Of a DNA stretch of 64,000 nucleotides, positions 8,070-17,443 are shown piece by piece. The position numbers and the translations under genes are program-made. Source of the DNA: Phenylobacterium sp. Its GTDB lineage: Bacteria > Pseudomonadota > Alphaproteobacteria > Caulobacterales > Caulobacteraceae. The stretch spans positions 186,001 through 250,000 of the forward strand of contig NZ_SCTC01000003.1 in the NCBI RefSeq assembly GCF_004299445.1, in the 5' to 3' direction. Each line of letters starts with the position of its first letter. Position 1 is the stretch's first letter. The notes under the pieces were generated by a model. The model ran no database searches. It was not told the DNA's origin and worked only from the letters and a program-made list of their open reading frames with translations.

Positions 8070-10415
8070 CTAGAAGCGCTTCTGCACGATCACGCCGTAG
8101 GTCCGCGGCTCCAACAGCCGCGCGTTCCGGTAGCGGCCGATCAGGGCGTCCTCGATGATGATGTTGGTGATGTTGTCGTCGTTGGTGAGGTTCTTCACGA
8201 AGACCCGTGCGCTCAGGCCCTTCGGATCGTTGTCGAAGCGGACCTGCAGGTCGACGACGCCCCACGAGTCGATGCGGTCGGTGGGGGTGTTGTATTCCCG
8301 CGCGAAGTACGAGTCCTGCCAGGTGGCGTCGACGCGGAAGGTCGCCGTCCAGTCCCCGGCCCCGATGGCGGTCTGGTACTGGGCCCCCGCCTTGACCTTG
8401 AAGCCCGGCGAATGCGGCAGCTCGTTGCCCTTCAGGTTGACCCGGACGGTCGGCGTCGTGGCCGTCAGGCTCTGCGCCGGGTTGGCCGCATCCTCGCTGA
8501 GGAACGTCCCGATGCTGGTGTGGAGATGCGAGATGTTGGCGTCGAACAGCCAGTGCTCGCCCAGCGAGTACGCGAACTCGCCTTCGAGACCATAGATCGT
8601 CGCGTCGGCGTTTCGCGTGACCACGCCGCCGTTGATGCGCTGGCCCAGCTGCAGACCGGTGTAGTCGTAGTAGAAGGCCGTCACGTTCGCCTGCAGCGCG
8701 CCGTCCATCAGGACGTTCTTCGTCCCCACTTCATAGGCGGTGACCGTCTCGGGCCCGAACGTTGGCGCAGACGCATTCGCATTCTGCCCGCCGCCCTTGT
8801 AGCCCGTCGAAACCGATCCATAGACCAGGGTCTTTTCGGTGAAGGCGAGGTCCGGCGTCCAGTCCAGCGCGACCTTGTAGGTGGTCTTCTGGCCTTCGAA
8901 CTTGGCGTAGACCCAAGGGCCCACTGGGGACAGCACAATGGATCGCGACTCGCCCGAGCGCTCCTCCTCGGTGTAGCGGGCGCCCACGGTGAGCCGGAGG
9001 TCGGGGGTGACCTCGAAGTAGCTTTCGCCGAACAGGGCCCAGGTCTCGCTCTTGCCGTTCCGCGTCAGCGTCGAGACGCGCCAGGCCTCCTGCGGCCGGC
9101 CGAGCGCACGCTGGAACAGCTCGATGGCCGGATGCCAGGTCTCGAAGCCGCCCGAGTTCGTGCCCTGGGCGCCGAAGTACCCGACCAGGAAGTTGAACCG
9201 CCCCTCGAACTGCGACGCCAGGCGCAGCTCCCCCGTCTTGGTGGTCCCGCGCCCCGTGAAGCTGTCGGTGGTGAGCAGGCGATCGGTCGTCACCTGCGTG
9301 TCGCGATCCTTGAAGTAGGTGATCGGCCGCGTGAAGCGGAACGGCAGGTCTGCGTTATCCCAGTCAGTGTTCTGCTCGGTCGAGAACTTCGAGTAGCCCA
9401 GGACGGCCGACAGGGTGATCGGGCCGAAGTCGTGATTGAACTCGAACGACGCGGCGGTCTGGGCCGCCTCGTAGGTCGGGTCGGTGTCAGCCGCGATCGC
9501 GCGCAGGTCCGTGGGGTTCGGCGCGCCGGCGTAGATGTTCCCGCCGGCCGGGAAGGGCGTGAACGCGCGCGCCAGGGTCTGGAGGATCGTGGTGTTCGCG
9601 TCCGGCGAGTCGAAGCCCAGGACGCGCGGGTCACAGCCCAGCACGGGATGGGCCTTGCACAGGCGCTTGCCTTCCCGGGCGCGCGAGCTGTCCTCTTCGA
9701 ACCGGCTCAGCATCAGTGTGGCGTCGGTCTTTTCGCCGAGGTTGAAGACGAGCGATCCGCGGGCGCCCCATTGGTCGCGGCCGTCCACGTCGTGGCCGGT
9801 CGCAACGTTGCGGGTGTAGCCGTCGCGATCCAGGGAGTAGCCGGCCAGCCGAAGGGCCGCCACGCTGCCGAGGGGCAGATCGACCGCGGCGCCCAGCCGG
9901 ATGTTGTCATAGTTGCCGGCCTGGACGCTGACCTCGCCGCCGAACTCGGTCCCCGGCTTGCGGGTGATGATATTGATCGCGCCGCCCGTCGTGTTGCGCC
10001 CGTAGAGCGTGCCCTGCGGCCCCCGCAGCACCTCGATCCGCGCGATGTCAAAGAACTCGTTCTGCGGCGGATAGCCGATCGCCGCGCCGTTGACGAACGT
10101 CGGCACGCCGGGGTCGACGCCGGCCAGGGCGTTGTTGCCCACGCCGCGCAGCGTGAAACGGTCGTTGCCGGTGAGGACGGCGTTGGGGATCGAGAGCTGG
10201 ATGTCGGTCGCATCCTCGATCTGGACCCGATCAAGCGCCGCCTCGGAGAATGCGCTCACGGCGATCGGTACGTCCTGGAGGTTCTGCTCGCGCTTCTGCG
10301 CGGTGACCACCAGTTCCTCGAGCTCGTTGGCGGTGTCGGCAACGGCGGCGGGCGCCCCGGCCATGAGGGCGATCGTGGACACCGCGGCGATGGCGACGGA
10401 TCGGTAGCTTCGCAT
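8070..10415 (-). CDS. TonB-dependent outer membrane receptor
   Basis: A 781-aa receptor with an N-terminal signal peptide (MRSYRSVAIAAVSTIALMAG, cleaved near AVADT). A TonB-box-like EELVVTAQKREQN is followed by the plug (SIPNAVLTGNDRFTLRGVGNN, GPQGTLYGRNTTGGAINI) and a 22-strand barrel ending in an aromatic, TYGVIVQKRF. I chose the ATG at 10415 because it gives the signal peptide; an in-frame upstream extension to 10487 would bury it. It heads the galactonate operon, shares an operator region with the divergent sugar transporter, and probably imports the galactoside substrate across the outer membrane. Confidence 0.92.
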   Translation of the reverse strand: MRSYRSVAIAAVSTIALMAGAPAAVADTANELEELVVTAQKREQNLQDVPIAVSAFSEAALDRVQIEDATDIQLSIPNAVLTGNDRFTLRGVGNNALAGVDPGVPTFVNGAAIGYPPQNEFFDIARIEVLRGPQGTLYGRNTTGGAINIITRKPGTEFGGEVSVQAGNYDNIRLGAAVDLPLGSVAALRLAGYSLDRDGYTRNVATGHDVDGRDQWGARGSLVFNLGEKTDATLMLSRFEEDSSRAREGKRLCKAHPVLGCDPRVLGFDSPDANTTILQTLARAFTPFPAGGNIYAGAPNPTDLRAIAADTDPTYEAAQTAASFEFNHDFGPITLSAVLGYSKFSTEQNTDWDNADLPFRFTRPITYFKDRDTQVTTDRLLTTDSFTGRGTTKTGELRLASQFEGRFNFLVGYFGAQGTNSGGFETWHPAIELFQRALGRPQEAWRVSTLTRNGKSETWALFGESYFEVTPDLRLTVGARYTEEERSGESRSIVLSPVGPWVYAKFEGQKTTYKVALDWTPDLAFTEKTLVYGSVSTGYKGGGQNANASAPTFGPETVTAYEVGTKNVLMDGALQANVTAFYYDYTGLQLGQRINGGVVTRNADATIYGLEGEFAYSLGEHWLFDANISHLHTSIGTFLSEDAANPAQSLTATTPTVRVNLKGNELPHSPGFKVKAGAQYQTAIGAGDWTATFRVDATWQDSYFAREYNTPTDRIDSWGVVDLQVRFDNDPKGLSARVFVKNLTNDDNITNIIIEDALIGRYRNARLLEPRTYGVIVQKRF

Positions 10416-10468
10416 GTCTCTAACTCCCCCTGAGGCGTCGGGAGGTTCTCCCTTGTCCGCCGGCGTGT

Positions 10469-10489
10469 TTATTGTAAGTAACGTCAATA
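10469..10489 (-). promoter_or_regulatory. Shared regulon operator A
   Basis: On the minus strand this reads TATTGACG-TTACT-TACAATAA. The outer 16 bases are identical to sites B (12059-12079) and C (18361-18381). The arms TATTG and CAATA form an inverted repeat across 11 bp. It lies between the divergent receptor and transporter genes, 54 bp from the receptor ATG and 66 bp before the transporter GTG. The TetR protein encoded at 14813-15430 is the best candidate binder. Confidence 0.7.
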
Positions 10490-10555
10490 ACTAGATTGGG
10501 AGGCGCGCGACCGTCAAGCCCAATTGAACACTTCGTCAATAGTGGGGAATGCGCC

Positions 10556-12010
10556 GTGGAGCGAACCGACACCCAGGCCCAGGCGACCGGGCTGGTCCCC
10601 GCGGCCTCCCCCAGCATCGCGCAGAAGGTGTTCTACAGCCTGGGTCAGGCGGCCCAGTCCGGGGGCTTCGACACCGCTGTGGGCTTCGTCTTCTTCTACT
10701 ACTCGGCGGTGCTGGGGCTCTCAGGCACGCTCATCGGCGCGGCGCTGGCGGTGGGGTTGGTCTTCGATGCCCTGGTCGATCCGGCGATCGGCTCCTGGTC
10801 AGACAACCTCAAGTCCCGCCTCGGACGGCGCTTGCCGCTGATGATCGTCTCGATTCCGCCGACGGTGATCTGCGTCGGCTTGCTGTTTTCTCCGCCAGCC
10901 GGTCTCTCGCAGCCGCTGCTGTTCGCCTGGCTGGCGGCCTTCTCCATCGCGGCGCGTTGCGCCATCTCGCTGTTCCATGTGCCTTACGTCGCCCTGGGCG
11001 CAGAACTGACCACCGACTATGCGGCGCGGACCAGCGTCGTGGTTTATCGCTCAGCCGCCGGCGTGCTGGCCGGGCTGGTGATCACAGCGCTCGGGTACAC
11101 GGCATTCTTCGCCGATGGCGGCCTGCAACGGGCGGAAAGCTATCCGGGATTCGGCTGGTCGGCGGCCGGGGTCCTGTTCGTCTGCATGAGCGCCTGCTGC
11201 CTGGGCCTCTGGCGCTACGCCGCAGCTTTGCCGCAGCCTGAGCGCGTGGCCGAACCCATGTGGCGGCGGATGCCGTCCGAAGTTGTGGAGATCTTCGCCA
11301 ACCGTTCGTTCCGGCTGCTCTTCATCTCGGCCGTCATCACCTACGTGGCCCAGGGGCTGAACGCGACGCTGAACCAGCATTCGTTCGTGTTCGTCTGGCT
11401 GATCAAGAGCGAGAACATCCAGTTCATCTCCTACGCCTTCGTCGTGGGCCTGCTGCTGGGGGTGGGCTCGGCGCCGAAGATCCAGGCGCGCCTCGAAAAG
11501 AAGACGGTCGTGCTGATCGGCCTGTCCCTGCTGATCGCCAACTGGCTGGTGATGCAGGGCGCCTGGCTGGCCGGGATCTATTCCCCTGTCGGCGAGGCCG
11601 CGCTGCTGCCGATGCAGATCAACTCCTTTGTCGCCGGCGTCGGCCTGGGCTTTGTCAGCGTCGCCTACCCTTCGATGATGGCCGACGCCGCCGACGAGCA
11701 TGAGCACCTGTTCGGCCGGCGCCGTGAGGGGCTCTACTTCGCGGGCTTGGGCTTCGCCAACAAGGCGGCGGTGGCTGTCGGCGTCTTCATCGCCGGCCGG
11801 GCGCTGGACGTCATCCGCTTCCCCGCAGACCTCGCCAAGAACCCGGGCGCGGTGCTCCCGGATGACGTCAAGGTGCAGTTGGTCTGGGTCTGGGGTCCGA
11901 TCCCGGCTGTCATCGCGGTCATCTCTATGGTGATCTTCGCGTCCTATGGGATCACCCGCGCCCGTCACGCCGCGATCGCCGCCGCGCTCCGCCCCTCCGG
12001 CGGCGGCTAG
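10556..12010 (+). CDS. GPH-family (MFS) sugar/cation symporter
   Basis: A 484-aa inner membrane transporter with about 12 hydrophobic segments. KVFYSLGQAAQSGGFDTAVGFVFFYYS near the start and DALVDPAIGSWSDNLKSRLGRRLP (loop 2-3) are hallmarks of the glycoside-pentoside-hexuronide family, relatives of MelB and LacS. It has no PTS IIA tail. The start is taken as the GTG at 10556, preceded by GGGGA; an upstream in-frame TTG at 10496 would add 20 residues. It is divergent from the receptor and galactonate operon and shares operator A, so a galactoside or galactose is the likely cargo. Confidence 0.87.
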   Translation: MERTDTQAQATGLVPAASPSIAQKVFYSLGQAAQSGGFDTAVGFVFFYYSAVLGLSGTLIGAALAVGLVFDALVDPAIGSWSDNLKSRLGRRLPLMIVSIPPTVICVGLLFSPPAGLSQPLLFAWLAAFSIAARCAISLFHVPYVALGAELTTDYAARTSVVVYRSAAGVLAGLVITALGYTAFFADGGLQRAESYPGFGWSAAGVLFVCMSACCLGLWRYAAALPQPERVAEPMWRRMPSEVVEIFANRSFRLLFISAVITYVAQGLNATLNQHSFVFVWLIKSENIQFISYAFVVGLLLGVGSAPKIQARLEKKTVVLIGLSLLIANWLVMQGAWLAGIYSPVGEAALLPMQINSFVAGVGLGFVSVAYPSMMADAADEHEHLFGRRREGLYFAGLGFANKAAVAVGVFIAGRALDVIRFPADLAKNPGAVLPDDVKVQLVWVWGPIPAVIAVISMVIFASYGITRARHAAIAAALRPSGGG

Positions 12011-12058
12011 GCGCAGCGGAAGGCGTTAGGGCTTGCACATCGATCCCAGTCGACTTAC

Positions 12059-12079
12059 TATTGACGATTAGTACAATAA
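12059..12079 (+). promoter_or_regulatory. Shared regulon operator B
   Basis: TATTGACG-ATTAG-TACAATAA, with the outer 16 bases identical to sites A and C. It lies 48 bp after the transporter stop and 15 bp before the dioxygenase ATG, overlapping its probable promoter or leader. It therefore gives the dioxygenase, reductase and hydrolase genes their own controlled promoter. Confidence 0.68.
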
Positions 12080-12094
12080 GACACTCGAAGCAGG

Positions 12095-13054
12095 ATGAGG
12101 ACGATGGGTGGAGCGCAGCTGGTCCGCGAAGCGTCGGCAGATGCCGGTCTCGAGGAGTTCAAGGCCTATCTCGAGGCCAACAACGGCATTCGCGGTCTGG
12201 ACATCCTGGAGCCAGGCGACACCCGGCACGCAGTGGACCTGTTCCGCCGCGACGGCTTCGTGGTGATCGCCAACGTGCTCGACAGCGCCCAGACCGACCG
12301 TCTCGCGAAGGGTTGCGCCGACGTCGCCGCCGAGATCCTGGCCCTGGACGATGGCCGCCGCGGCAATCGTGGCTCGCATCGCTATTCGTTCGGCGGGTCG
12401 AGCCTGACCCGCAGCCAGCTCCACCGCCCGGAATGGCAGATGCTGCTCGACATCCCTGTCGTGGACGAGGTGGTGACGGCGATCTTCGGATCGTCCGACT
12501 ACGTCCTGCGCGCCGCCAGCGGCGACTTCTGCCTGCCGGGCGCCACCGAGTACCAGCCCCTGCACTCCGATGTTGGCGACTGGCGCGACAACGCGACGAC
12601 TCCCTTCAGCGCCTTCCACGATCCGCGGGGCCACGTGACCATCCGCGATCTGCCCTGCCCCTACGTTTGCGTGAATTTCCTGCCGCAGGATGTCACCCGC
12701 CTGAACGGCCCCACGCGTCAGATTCCGGGGACCCAGCACTCCCGGACGAAAATCCCCAGCCTGGAGGAAGAGCCCGAGTGGATGCGCCTGAGCACCGTCT
12801 GCCCGGCGCCCGCCGGCGCGATCATGGTGCGCGACGTGCGCGCGTGGCACGGCGGGACGCCCAATGTGTCGGACGCGATCCGCTCGATACCGAACCTCGA
12901 GTTCTACGCGCCCTGGTTCCGCGAGCCGATTGTTCCCGGGATCACCTACGGCGACTATCGCAAGCTGTCCGAGCGCGCACAGAAGCTGGTCCGCCATTGT
13001 GTCGCCGACTCCAGCGAGACCCTGGTGACGGGCACGACGTTGCGCGCGCCGTGA
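12095..13054 (+). CDS. PhyH (phytanoyl-CoA dioxygenase-like) Fe(II)/2-oxoglutarate oxygenase
   Basis: A 319-aa cupin-fold oxygenase. The iron ligands are visible as H157-x-D159 in LHSDVGDW and H252 in RAWHGGTPN, inside the usual PhyH order (RRDGFVVIANVL near 51, GAIMVRDVRAWHGG near 241). Such enzymes hydroxylate unactivated carbons of lipids, terpenoids and other natural products using 2-oxoglutarate and oxygen. The ATG at 12095 follows GCAGG; a second in-frame ATG lies 9 bp later. It is first in a three-gene run with an aldo/keto reductase and a hydrolase, directly after operator B. The substrate is unknown and need not be a CoA ester. Confidence 0.85.
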   Translation: MRTMGGAQLVREASADAGLEEFKAYLEANNGIRGLDILEPGDTRHAVDLFRRDGFVVIANVLDSAQTDRLAKGCADVAAEILALDDGRRGNRGSHRYSFGGSSLTRSQLHRPEWQMLLDIPVVDEVVTAIFGSSDYVLRAASGDFCLPGATEYQPLHSDVGDWRDNATTPFSAFHDPRGHVTIRDLPCPYVCVNFLPQDVTRLNGPTRQIPGTQHSRTKIPSLEEEPEWMRLSTVCPAPAGAIMVRDVRAWHGGTPNVSDAIRSIPNLEFYAPWFREPIVPGITYGDYRKLSERAQKLVRHCVADSSETLVTGTTLRAP

Positions 13055-13070
13055 ACCGGGACAGCCAGCG

Positions 13071-14036
13071 ATGAAGTACCGCCCTCTCGGCCGCTCGGCC
13101 CTCAAGGTCAGCGCCCTTTGCCTCGGCACGATGAACTTCGGCCCGCGGACGTCCGAAGCCGAGAGCTTCGCGGTTCTGGACGCGGCCGTGGAGGCCGGCG
13201 TCAACTTCATCGACACCGCCAACCAGTACGGCGGGTCTCTGGGCGTCGGGACGACGGAAACGATCCTCGGGCGATGGCTGGCGCGTAACCCGGGCCGACG
13301 CGACAGGCTGGTGATCGCCACCAAGGTCCACGAGCCGATGTCGGACGACATCAACGACCGGGGCCTGTCGGCGCGACACATCCAGATGGCCTGCGACGCC
13401 AGCCTGAAGCGCCTGGGCCTGGATCACATCGACCTCTACCAGATGCATCACATCGACCGCGCCGCGCCGATCGAGGAGATCTGGCAGGCGATGGACAGGC
13501 TGATCGCCCAGGGCAAGATCACCTATGTCGGCTCCAGCAACTTCCCAGGCTGGGCGATCGCGCGCGCCAGCGAGAAGGCTATCGCAAGGCAGCGCCTGGG
13601 TCTGGTCAGCGAACAAAGCCTCTACAATCTGATCGAGCGCCGCGCCGAGCTGGAAGTGATCCCGGCGTGCGAGGCCTATGGCCTGGGCCTCATCCCATGG
13701 AGTCCTCTGGCGGGCGGCCTGCTGGCCGGCGGCGCGGCCGCGCCGGAGGGCCGCAGGGGCACGCCTGAGGCCTTGAGCGCGGCGGCGGCGCGGGAAGCTC
13801 AACTCGCCGCGTTCGGCGCTCTGTGCGGCGACCTGGGCCAGACGCCCAGCACGGTCGCGCTGGCCTGGCTGCTGCACCAGCCCGCCGTTACGGCGACGAT
13901 CATCGGGCCACGCGATCGGAGCCAGTTCGAAGCGGCGCGGGCGGCCCTGGAGGTGCGGCTGGACGCGGAAGCCCTGGCGCGGATCGACGCGATCTTCCCG
14001 CCCTGCGGGCCGGCGCCCGAGGCCTATGCCTGGTAG
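13071..14036 (+). CDS. Aldo/keto reductase
   Basis: A 321-aa NADPH-dependent TIM-barrel oxidoreductase. The catalytic tetrad is D48, Y53, K85 and H126 (FIDTANQYG, ATKVHE, YQMHHID), and the C-terminal IIGPRDRSQFE binds the cofactor phosphate. It resembles the YajO/AKR11-12 type, which reduce sugar aldehydes and other carbonyls or work in reverse. It follows the dioxygenase by 16 bp and overlaps the hydrolase gene by 11 bp. In context it may reduce or oxidise a carbonyl produced during aglycone or sugar breakdown. Confidence 0.88.
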   Translation: MKYRPLGRSALKVSALCLGTMNFGPRTSEAESFAVLDAAVEAGVNFIDTANQYGGSLGVGTTETILGRWLARNPGRRDRLVIATKVHEPMSDDINDRGLSARHIQMACDASLKRLGLDHIDLYQMHHIDRAAPIEEIWQAMDRLIAQGKITYVGSSNFPGWAIARASEKAIARQRLGLVSEQSLYNLIERRAELEVIPACEAYGLGLIPWSPLAGGLLAGGAAAPEGRRGTPEALSAAAAREAQLAAFGALCGDLGQTPSTVALAWLLHQPAVTATIIGPRDRSQFEAARAALEVRLDAEALARIDAIFPPCGPAPEAYAW

Positions 14037-14823
14037 CGGCTGGTCTACCGGCGCAGCGGCGGTCACCGGCGGGGAACTGGTCTACCACCGCACGGGCGGC
14101 GTCGGACCGGCCCTCGTCCTCTCGCACGGCCTGACCGACAACGGTCTCTGCTGGAGCCGCTTCGCCGCGGCGATGGCCGGCGACTTCGACGTGATCATGA
14201 TCGACGCCCGCGGGCACGGCGGCAGCGCAAGGCCCAGCGCTGGGGGGATCGACGACCCCGCGCGGGACCTTGGCGAAGTCATCGCCGGCCTCGGCCTGGA
14301 GAACCCCATCGTGATGGGGCATTCCGTGGGCGCCCGCGCCACCGCGGCTTATGCCAACGCCCATCCGGGCAAGGTCCGACAGGTCATCCTGGAGGACCCG
14401 GTGTTCCTGCCCCTCATCGACGACGAGGCCGCCGCCGCGCGACGCGCCAGGTTCGGCAGCCAGGTGGCGCGGTTCCAGACGATGAGCGAAGCCGACATCC
14501 TGGCGATGGGCCGCAAGGACTCTCCCGGATGGCACGACGACGACTTCCCGGCCTGGGCGACGGCGAAGCGCCAGGTAGACCCCGAAGCCTTCCCCCACTA
14601 CACGACGCCCTGGCAGCAGGAGGTGGATCGTATCGACGCCCCGACGCTGATCGTCCACGGCGAGCCCCGACTGGGCAGCCTCATCACCCCGTCGATCGCC
14701 GACGAAGCCCGGGCCCTGAATCGCAACATCCGGACGATCGAGATCCCCGGCGCCGGGCATAATGTGCGCCGGGAGAACTTCGTCGGCGTCCTGACGGCGG
14801 TGCGCGCGTTTCTCAGGCCTTGA
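14026..14823 (+). CDS. Alpha/beta-hydrolase
   Basis: A 265-aa alpha/beta-hydrolase with the nucleophile elbow GHSVG (S100), oxyanion motif SHGLTDNG near 33, MIDARGHGGS near 58 and the catalytic histidine H245 in GAGHNV. No signal peptide is seen. It might cleave an ester, lactone or C-C bond. It overlaps the aldo/keto reductase gene by 11 bp and runs convergently into the TetR gene, overlapping its end by 11 bp. It belongs to the operator-B transcription unit. Confidence 0.87.
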   Translation: MPGSGWSTGAAAVTGGELVYHRTGGVGPALVLSHGLTDNGLCWSRFAAAMAGDFDVIMIDARGHGGSARPSAGGIDDPARDLGEVIAGLGLENPIVMGHSVGARATAAYANAHPGKVRQVILEDPVFLPLIDDEAAAARRARFGSQVARFQTMSEADILAMGRKDSPGWHDDDFPAWATAKRQVDPEAFPHYTTPWQQEVDRIDAPTLIVHGEPRLGSLITPSIADEARALNRNIRTIEIPGAGHNVRRENFVGVLTAVRAFLRP

Positions 14824-15430
14824 GCGAGCGGCCCAGGCCGGCCAGGCCACCGGTGATCAGGCCTACGCACATGTCGGTGGCGGCGTCGATGTCGAGCTGG
14901 CCTTCGGCCACAAGGCGGCCGGCGCGATCCGTGATCGCCGAGACCATCTCCACCGCGGCGATCGCCATCGGCAGCGGCAGGTCGTACTCGCGCCGCGTGG
15001 CCCGCACGAAGTAGCGCACGGTCCGCTCGCGATCCGCTCTGTTCTCCCCTTCCATAAGGGCGGCGACCGAGGGATCGGACATGAGGGCGGCGATCAGGGC
15101 GCCGCGATCACGGGTCTGCTCCAGGTAGAGGCGGGTGGTCTGGCGGATCAGATCGGCGAAGCTCTCGGCCTGGAGGGCGCTGGCCATCCCGCGATCGCGC
15201 AGCTCGGCCTGTTCGCGGTTCAGCAGGGCCGTGAGCAGGGCGTCCCGGGTCGGGAAATAGTTGTAGACCAGCCCCTTGCTGATGCCGACGTCGCGGGCAA
15301 GCCGCTCCATGCTGACGGCGTACAGGCCTTCCGAAAGGATGAGGTGGGCGGCCTCGTCCAGGATCTGCTCGCGTCGCACCTCGGGCGCGAGCCGCGTCCG
15401 CTTGCGTTGAACCGCCGCCAATCCGCTCAC
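14813..15430 (-). CDS. TetR-family transcriptional regulator
   Basis: A 205-aa regulator with an N-terminal helix-turn-helix ([38 protein letters not shown], residues about 15-60). The start is the GTG at 15430, which overlaps the beta-galactosidase stop by 4 bp (GTGA), so the two are translationally coupled. The reading frame stays open far upstream inside the beta-galactosidase gene, but that extension is a shadow. It is the only TetR gene in the cluster. As last gene of the operator-C operon it could autoregulate and act on the three shared operators. The ligand is unknown. Confidence 0.88.
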   Translation of the reverse strand: MSGLAAVQRKRTRLAPEVRREQILDEAAHLILSEGLYAVSMERLARDVGISKGLVYNYFPTRDALLTALLNREQAELRDRGMASALQAESFADLIRQTTRLYLEQTRDRGALIAALMSDPSVAALMEGENRADRERTVRYFVRATRREYDLPLPMAIAAVEMVSAITDRAGRLVAEGQLDIDAATDMCVGLITGGLAGLGRSLKA

Positions 15431-17376
15431 GAGGCCGAAATGCGCCAGGCCGCCACGCCCGCTGGCGGAAGACTGGCGCCTCCCAGCACGAACGTCGCAT
15501 CGGCGGGCGCCGGCGTCCGCCGCGGCTCCGGCGCGAAATTGAAGGCGAAGCAGACATCGCCCCGCCGACGCACGCGCACGCCTTCCTCGAGGGGCTGGAC
15601 GGACAGTCCGGCCTCCAGGGCGACGGTGGCGATGACATGGTCGAGCAATGCGGTCTCCGGCCAAGTGGCGAGATAGTGCCACAATTCGCTCGAGACCCAA
15701 GCCGCTCCGCCCTCGGCGAACTCCGCTCGTGCAGGCAACCCGGTTTCGATCACCTCGCGCCACAGGCGGGCGCCGAACGTGCGGCCCGCGATGTCCACCT
15801 CGGGACCCGCGCCGGGCCGCAGGCTTTCCACACGGCTCACGCGAACGGGCAGACGGGCCTGCAACGGCCCGGGCGGCAGGGCCGCGGGAATGTGCCCTTC
15901 CCGCGTCCGGGATCCGCTTCGGGGACCGAACAGCACGACCGCGCCCGAGGCCGCCAGGGCCTCGACAGTCTCGTCTTCGATGATGGGCAACGACGGCGCG
16001 ACCACCAGGGCATACCCCGTAAAGTCCGCGTCCGGCGACACGATATCGACGTCGAGCCCCAGCCGCCGCAGCGCCGAGTACATCTCGAAGGCCAGTTGGA
16101 GCCACCGGAACCCCTGAGCATGCGGCTGTATGCCGAACTGCCAGTCGGCCTCGTAGCTGAACACGAGCGCCACCGGGGCGCGCGAACAGGCCGCCAGCGC
16201 GCCCATCTCGCCCAGTTCGAGCGCCACGGCGTGCGCCTCCTCCCCACCCCGATCGAGAACGTTGTCGGGCCGGTTCAGCCCGGCATGCATCTGCTCCTGG
16301 GCGAAGGGCGCCTGCCTCCATCGGAAGTAGCTGACGACCTCGGCGCCGTGGGCGAAGGCCTCCCAGGTCCAGGCGCGCACCGCGCCGGGGAGCGGCGCCG
16401 GATTGTAGCGCGCCCAGTTCACGGGGCCCGGCTGCTGCTCCATCACCCACCACCGACCACGACCCACGCCGCGATACAGGTCATGGTGGAAAGCCGAGAT
16501 GTCCGGGTGGCCCTGGCGCAGATAACGGAGCTTCTCGGCCTCGGGGAACCAGAACTGCTCCAGGAAACCGAGCGGGTAGGAGTCCCACGTCGCCATGTCG
16601 AGGTCGGCGCCGACGCGGAAGTGGTCGAACTCGGTGTAGAAGCCCATGAAATTGTGGGTCACGTCCCGGCCGGGCGACAGCCGGCGGATGATGTCGACCT
16701 GGAGCCGGTTGAAGAGCGCGACCTCGTCCGAGGCGAAGCGGTTGTAGTCGAGGCGATGGCTGGGGTTGGCCTCGGTGACCGTCAGGTTGGGCGGCTGCAC
16801 CTCGCCGAAGTCGCGATACTCCTGCGACCAGAACACGGCGCCCCAGGCGCGGTTGAGCGCATCGACGGACTGATAGCGTTGCGCCAGCCAGCCTCGGAAC
16901 GCGTGCGCGGCCGCCGGCGAATAGCTGATCGTGGTGTCGTGGCAGCCGAATTCGTTATCGGTCTGCCAGGCCCCTACGGCCGGGTGGCGTCCGTAGCGCC
17001 CCGCGACGGCCTCGGTGATCCGCGCGCACTCCGCCCGGTAGCTCTCGCTGGAGAAGCAGTAATGGCGGCGCGAACCGAAGCCGCGTTGTCGTCCGTTGGC
17101 GTCCAGCGCCAGCATGTCGGGGTGGGCGTCCACAAGCCACTTCGGCGGGGTTGCGGTCGGGGTGCACATGACGATCTTCAGCCCGGCCGCGGCCAGGGTC
17201 TCGACGGCGCGGTCCAGCCAGGCCCAATCGAACCGCCCCGGCTCAGGCTCGATCCGGCTCCAGGCGAACTCGCCGATCCGCACCCAATGGATGCCCAGCT
17301 CGGCCATACGCCGCGCATCATCCGGCCACAGCTCCTCGGGCCAGTGTTCGGGGTAGTAGCAGACGCCCAGTTTCAT
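15427..17376 (-). CDS. GH42 beta-galactosidase
   Basis: A 649-aa glycoside hydrolase of family 42. It begins [15 protein letters not shown], the family signature. The acid/base glutamate is E142 in QTDNEFG and the nucleophile E313 in [10 protein letters not shown]; the middle trimerisation domain and C-terminal beta domain follow. No signal peptide is seen, so the substrate must enter the cytoplasm first. Family members cut terminal beta-galactosides and sometimes alpha-L-arabinopyranosides. It would release galactose for the DgoK/DgoA pathway plus an aglycone. It sits between the MaoC-like gene (67 bp upstream) and the coupled TetR gene. Confidence 0.93.
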   Translation of the reverse strand: MKLGVCYYPEHWPEELWPDDARRMAELGIHWVRIGEFAWSRIEPEPGRFDWAWLDRAVETLAAAGLKIVMCTPTATPPKWLVDAHPDMLALDANGRQRGFGSRRHYCFSSESYRAECARITEAVAGRYGRHPAVGAWQTDNEFGCHDTTISYSPAAAHAFRGWLAQRYQSVDALNRAWGAVFWSQEYRDFGEVQPPNLTVTEANPSHRLDYNRFASDEVALFNRLQVDIIRRLSPGRDVTHNFMGFYTEFDHFRVGADLDMATWDSYPLGFLEQFWFPEAEKLRYLRQGHPDISAFHHDLYRGVGRGRWWVMEQQPGPVNWARYNPAPLPGAVRAWTWEAFAHGAEVVSYFRWRQAPFAQEQMHAGLNRPDNVLDRGGEEAHAVALELGEMGALAACSRAPVALVFSYEADWQFGIQPHAQGFRWLQLAFEMYSALRRLGLDVDIVSPDADFTGYALVVAPSLPIIEDETVEALAASGAVVLFGPRSGSRTREGHIPAALPPGPLQARLPVRVSRVESLRPGAGPEVDIAGRTFGARLWREVIETGLPARAEFAEGGAAWVSSELWHYLATWPETALLDHVIATVALEAGLSVQPLEEGVRVRRRGDVCFAFNFAPEPRRTPAPADATFVLGGASLPPAGVAAWRISAS

Positions 17377-17443
17377 GCCGTGCTCCGGCTAGGTGTAAGT
17401 CGGCGGTCACTCGGCGTGGAGGCTCGACGAGGCAAGCTCGTCG

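Noticed and set aside
14813..16453. Apparent 546-aa fusion protein ending in a TetR domain
   Set aside because: The N-terminal part is an out-of-frame reading of the beta-galactosidase gene. A GTG at 15430 overlapping the galactosidase stop is a normal coupled start.
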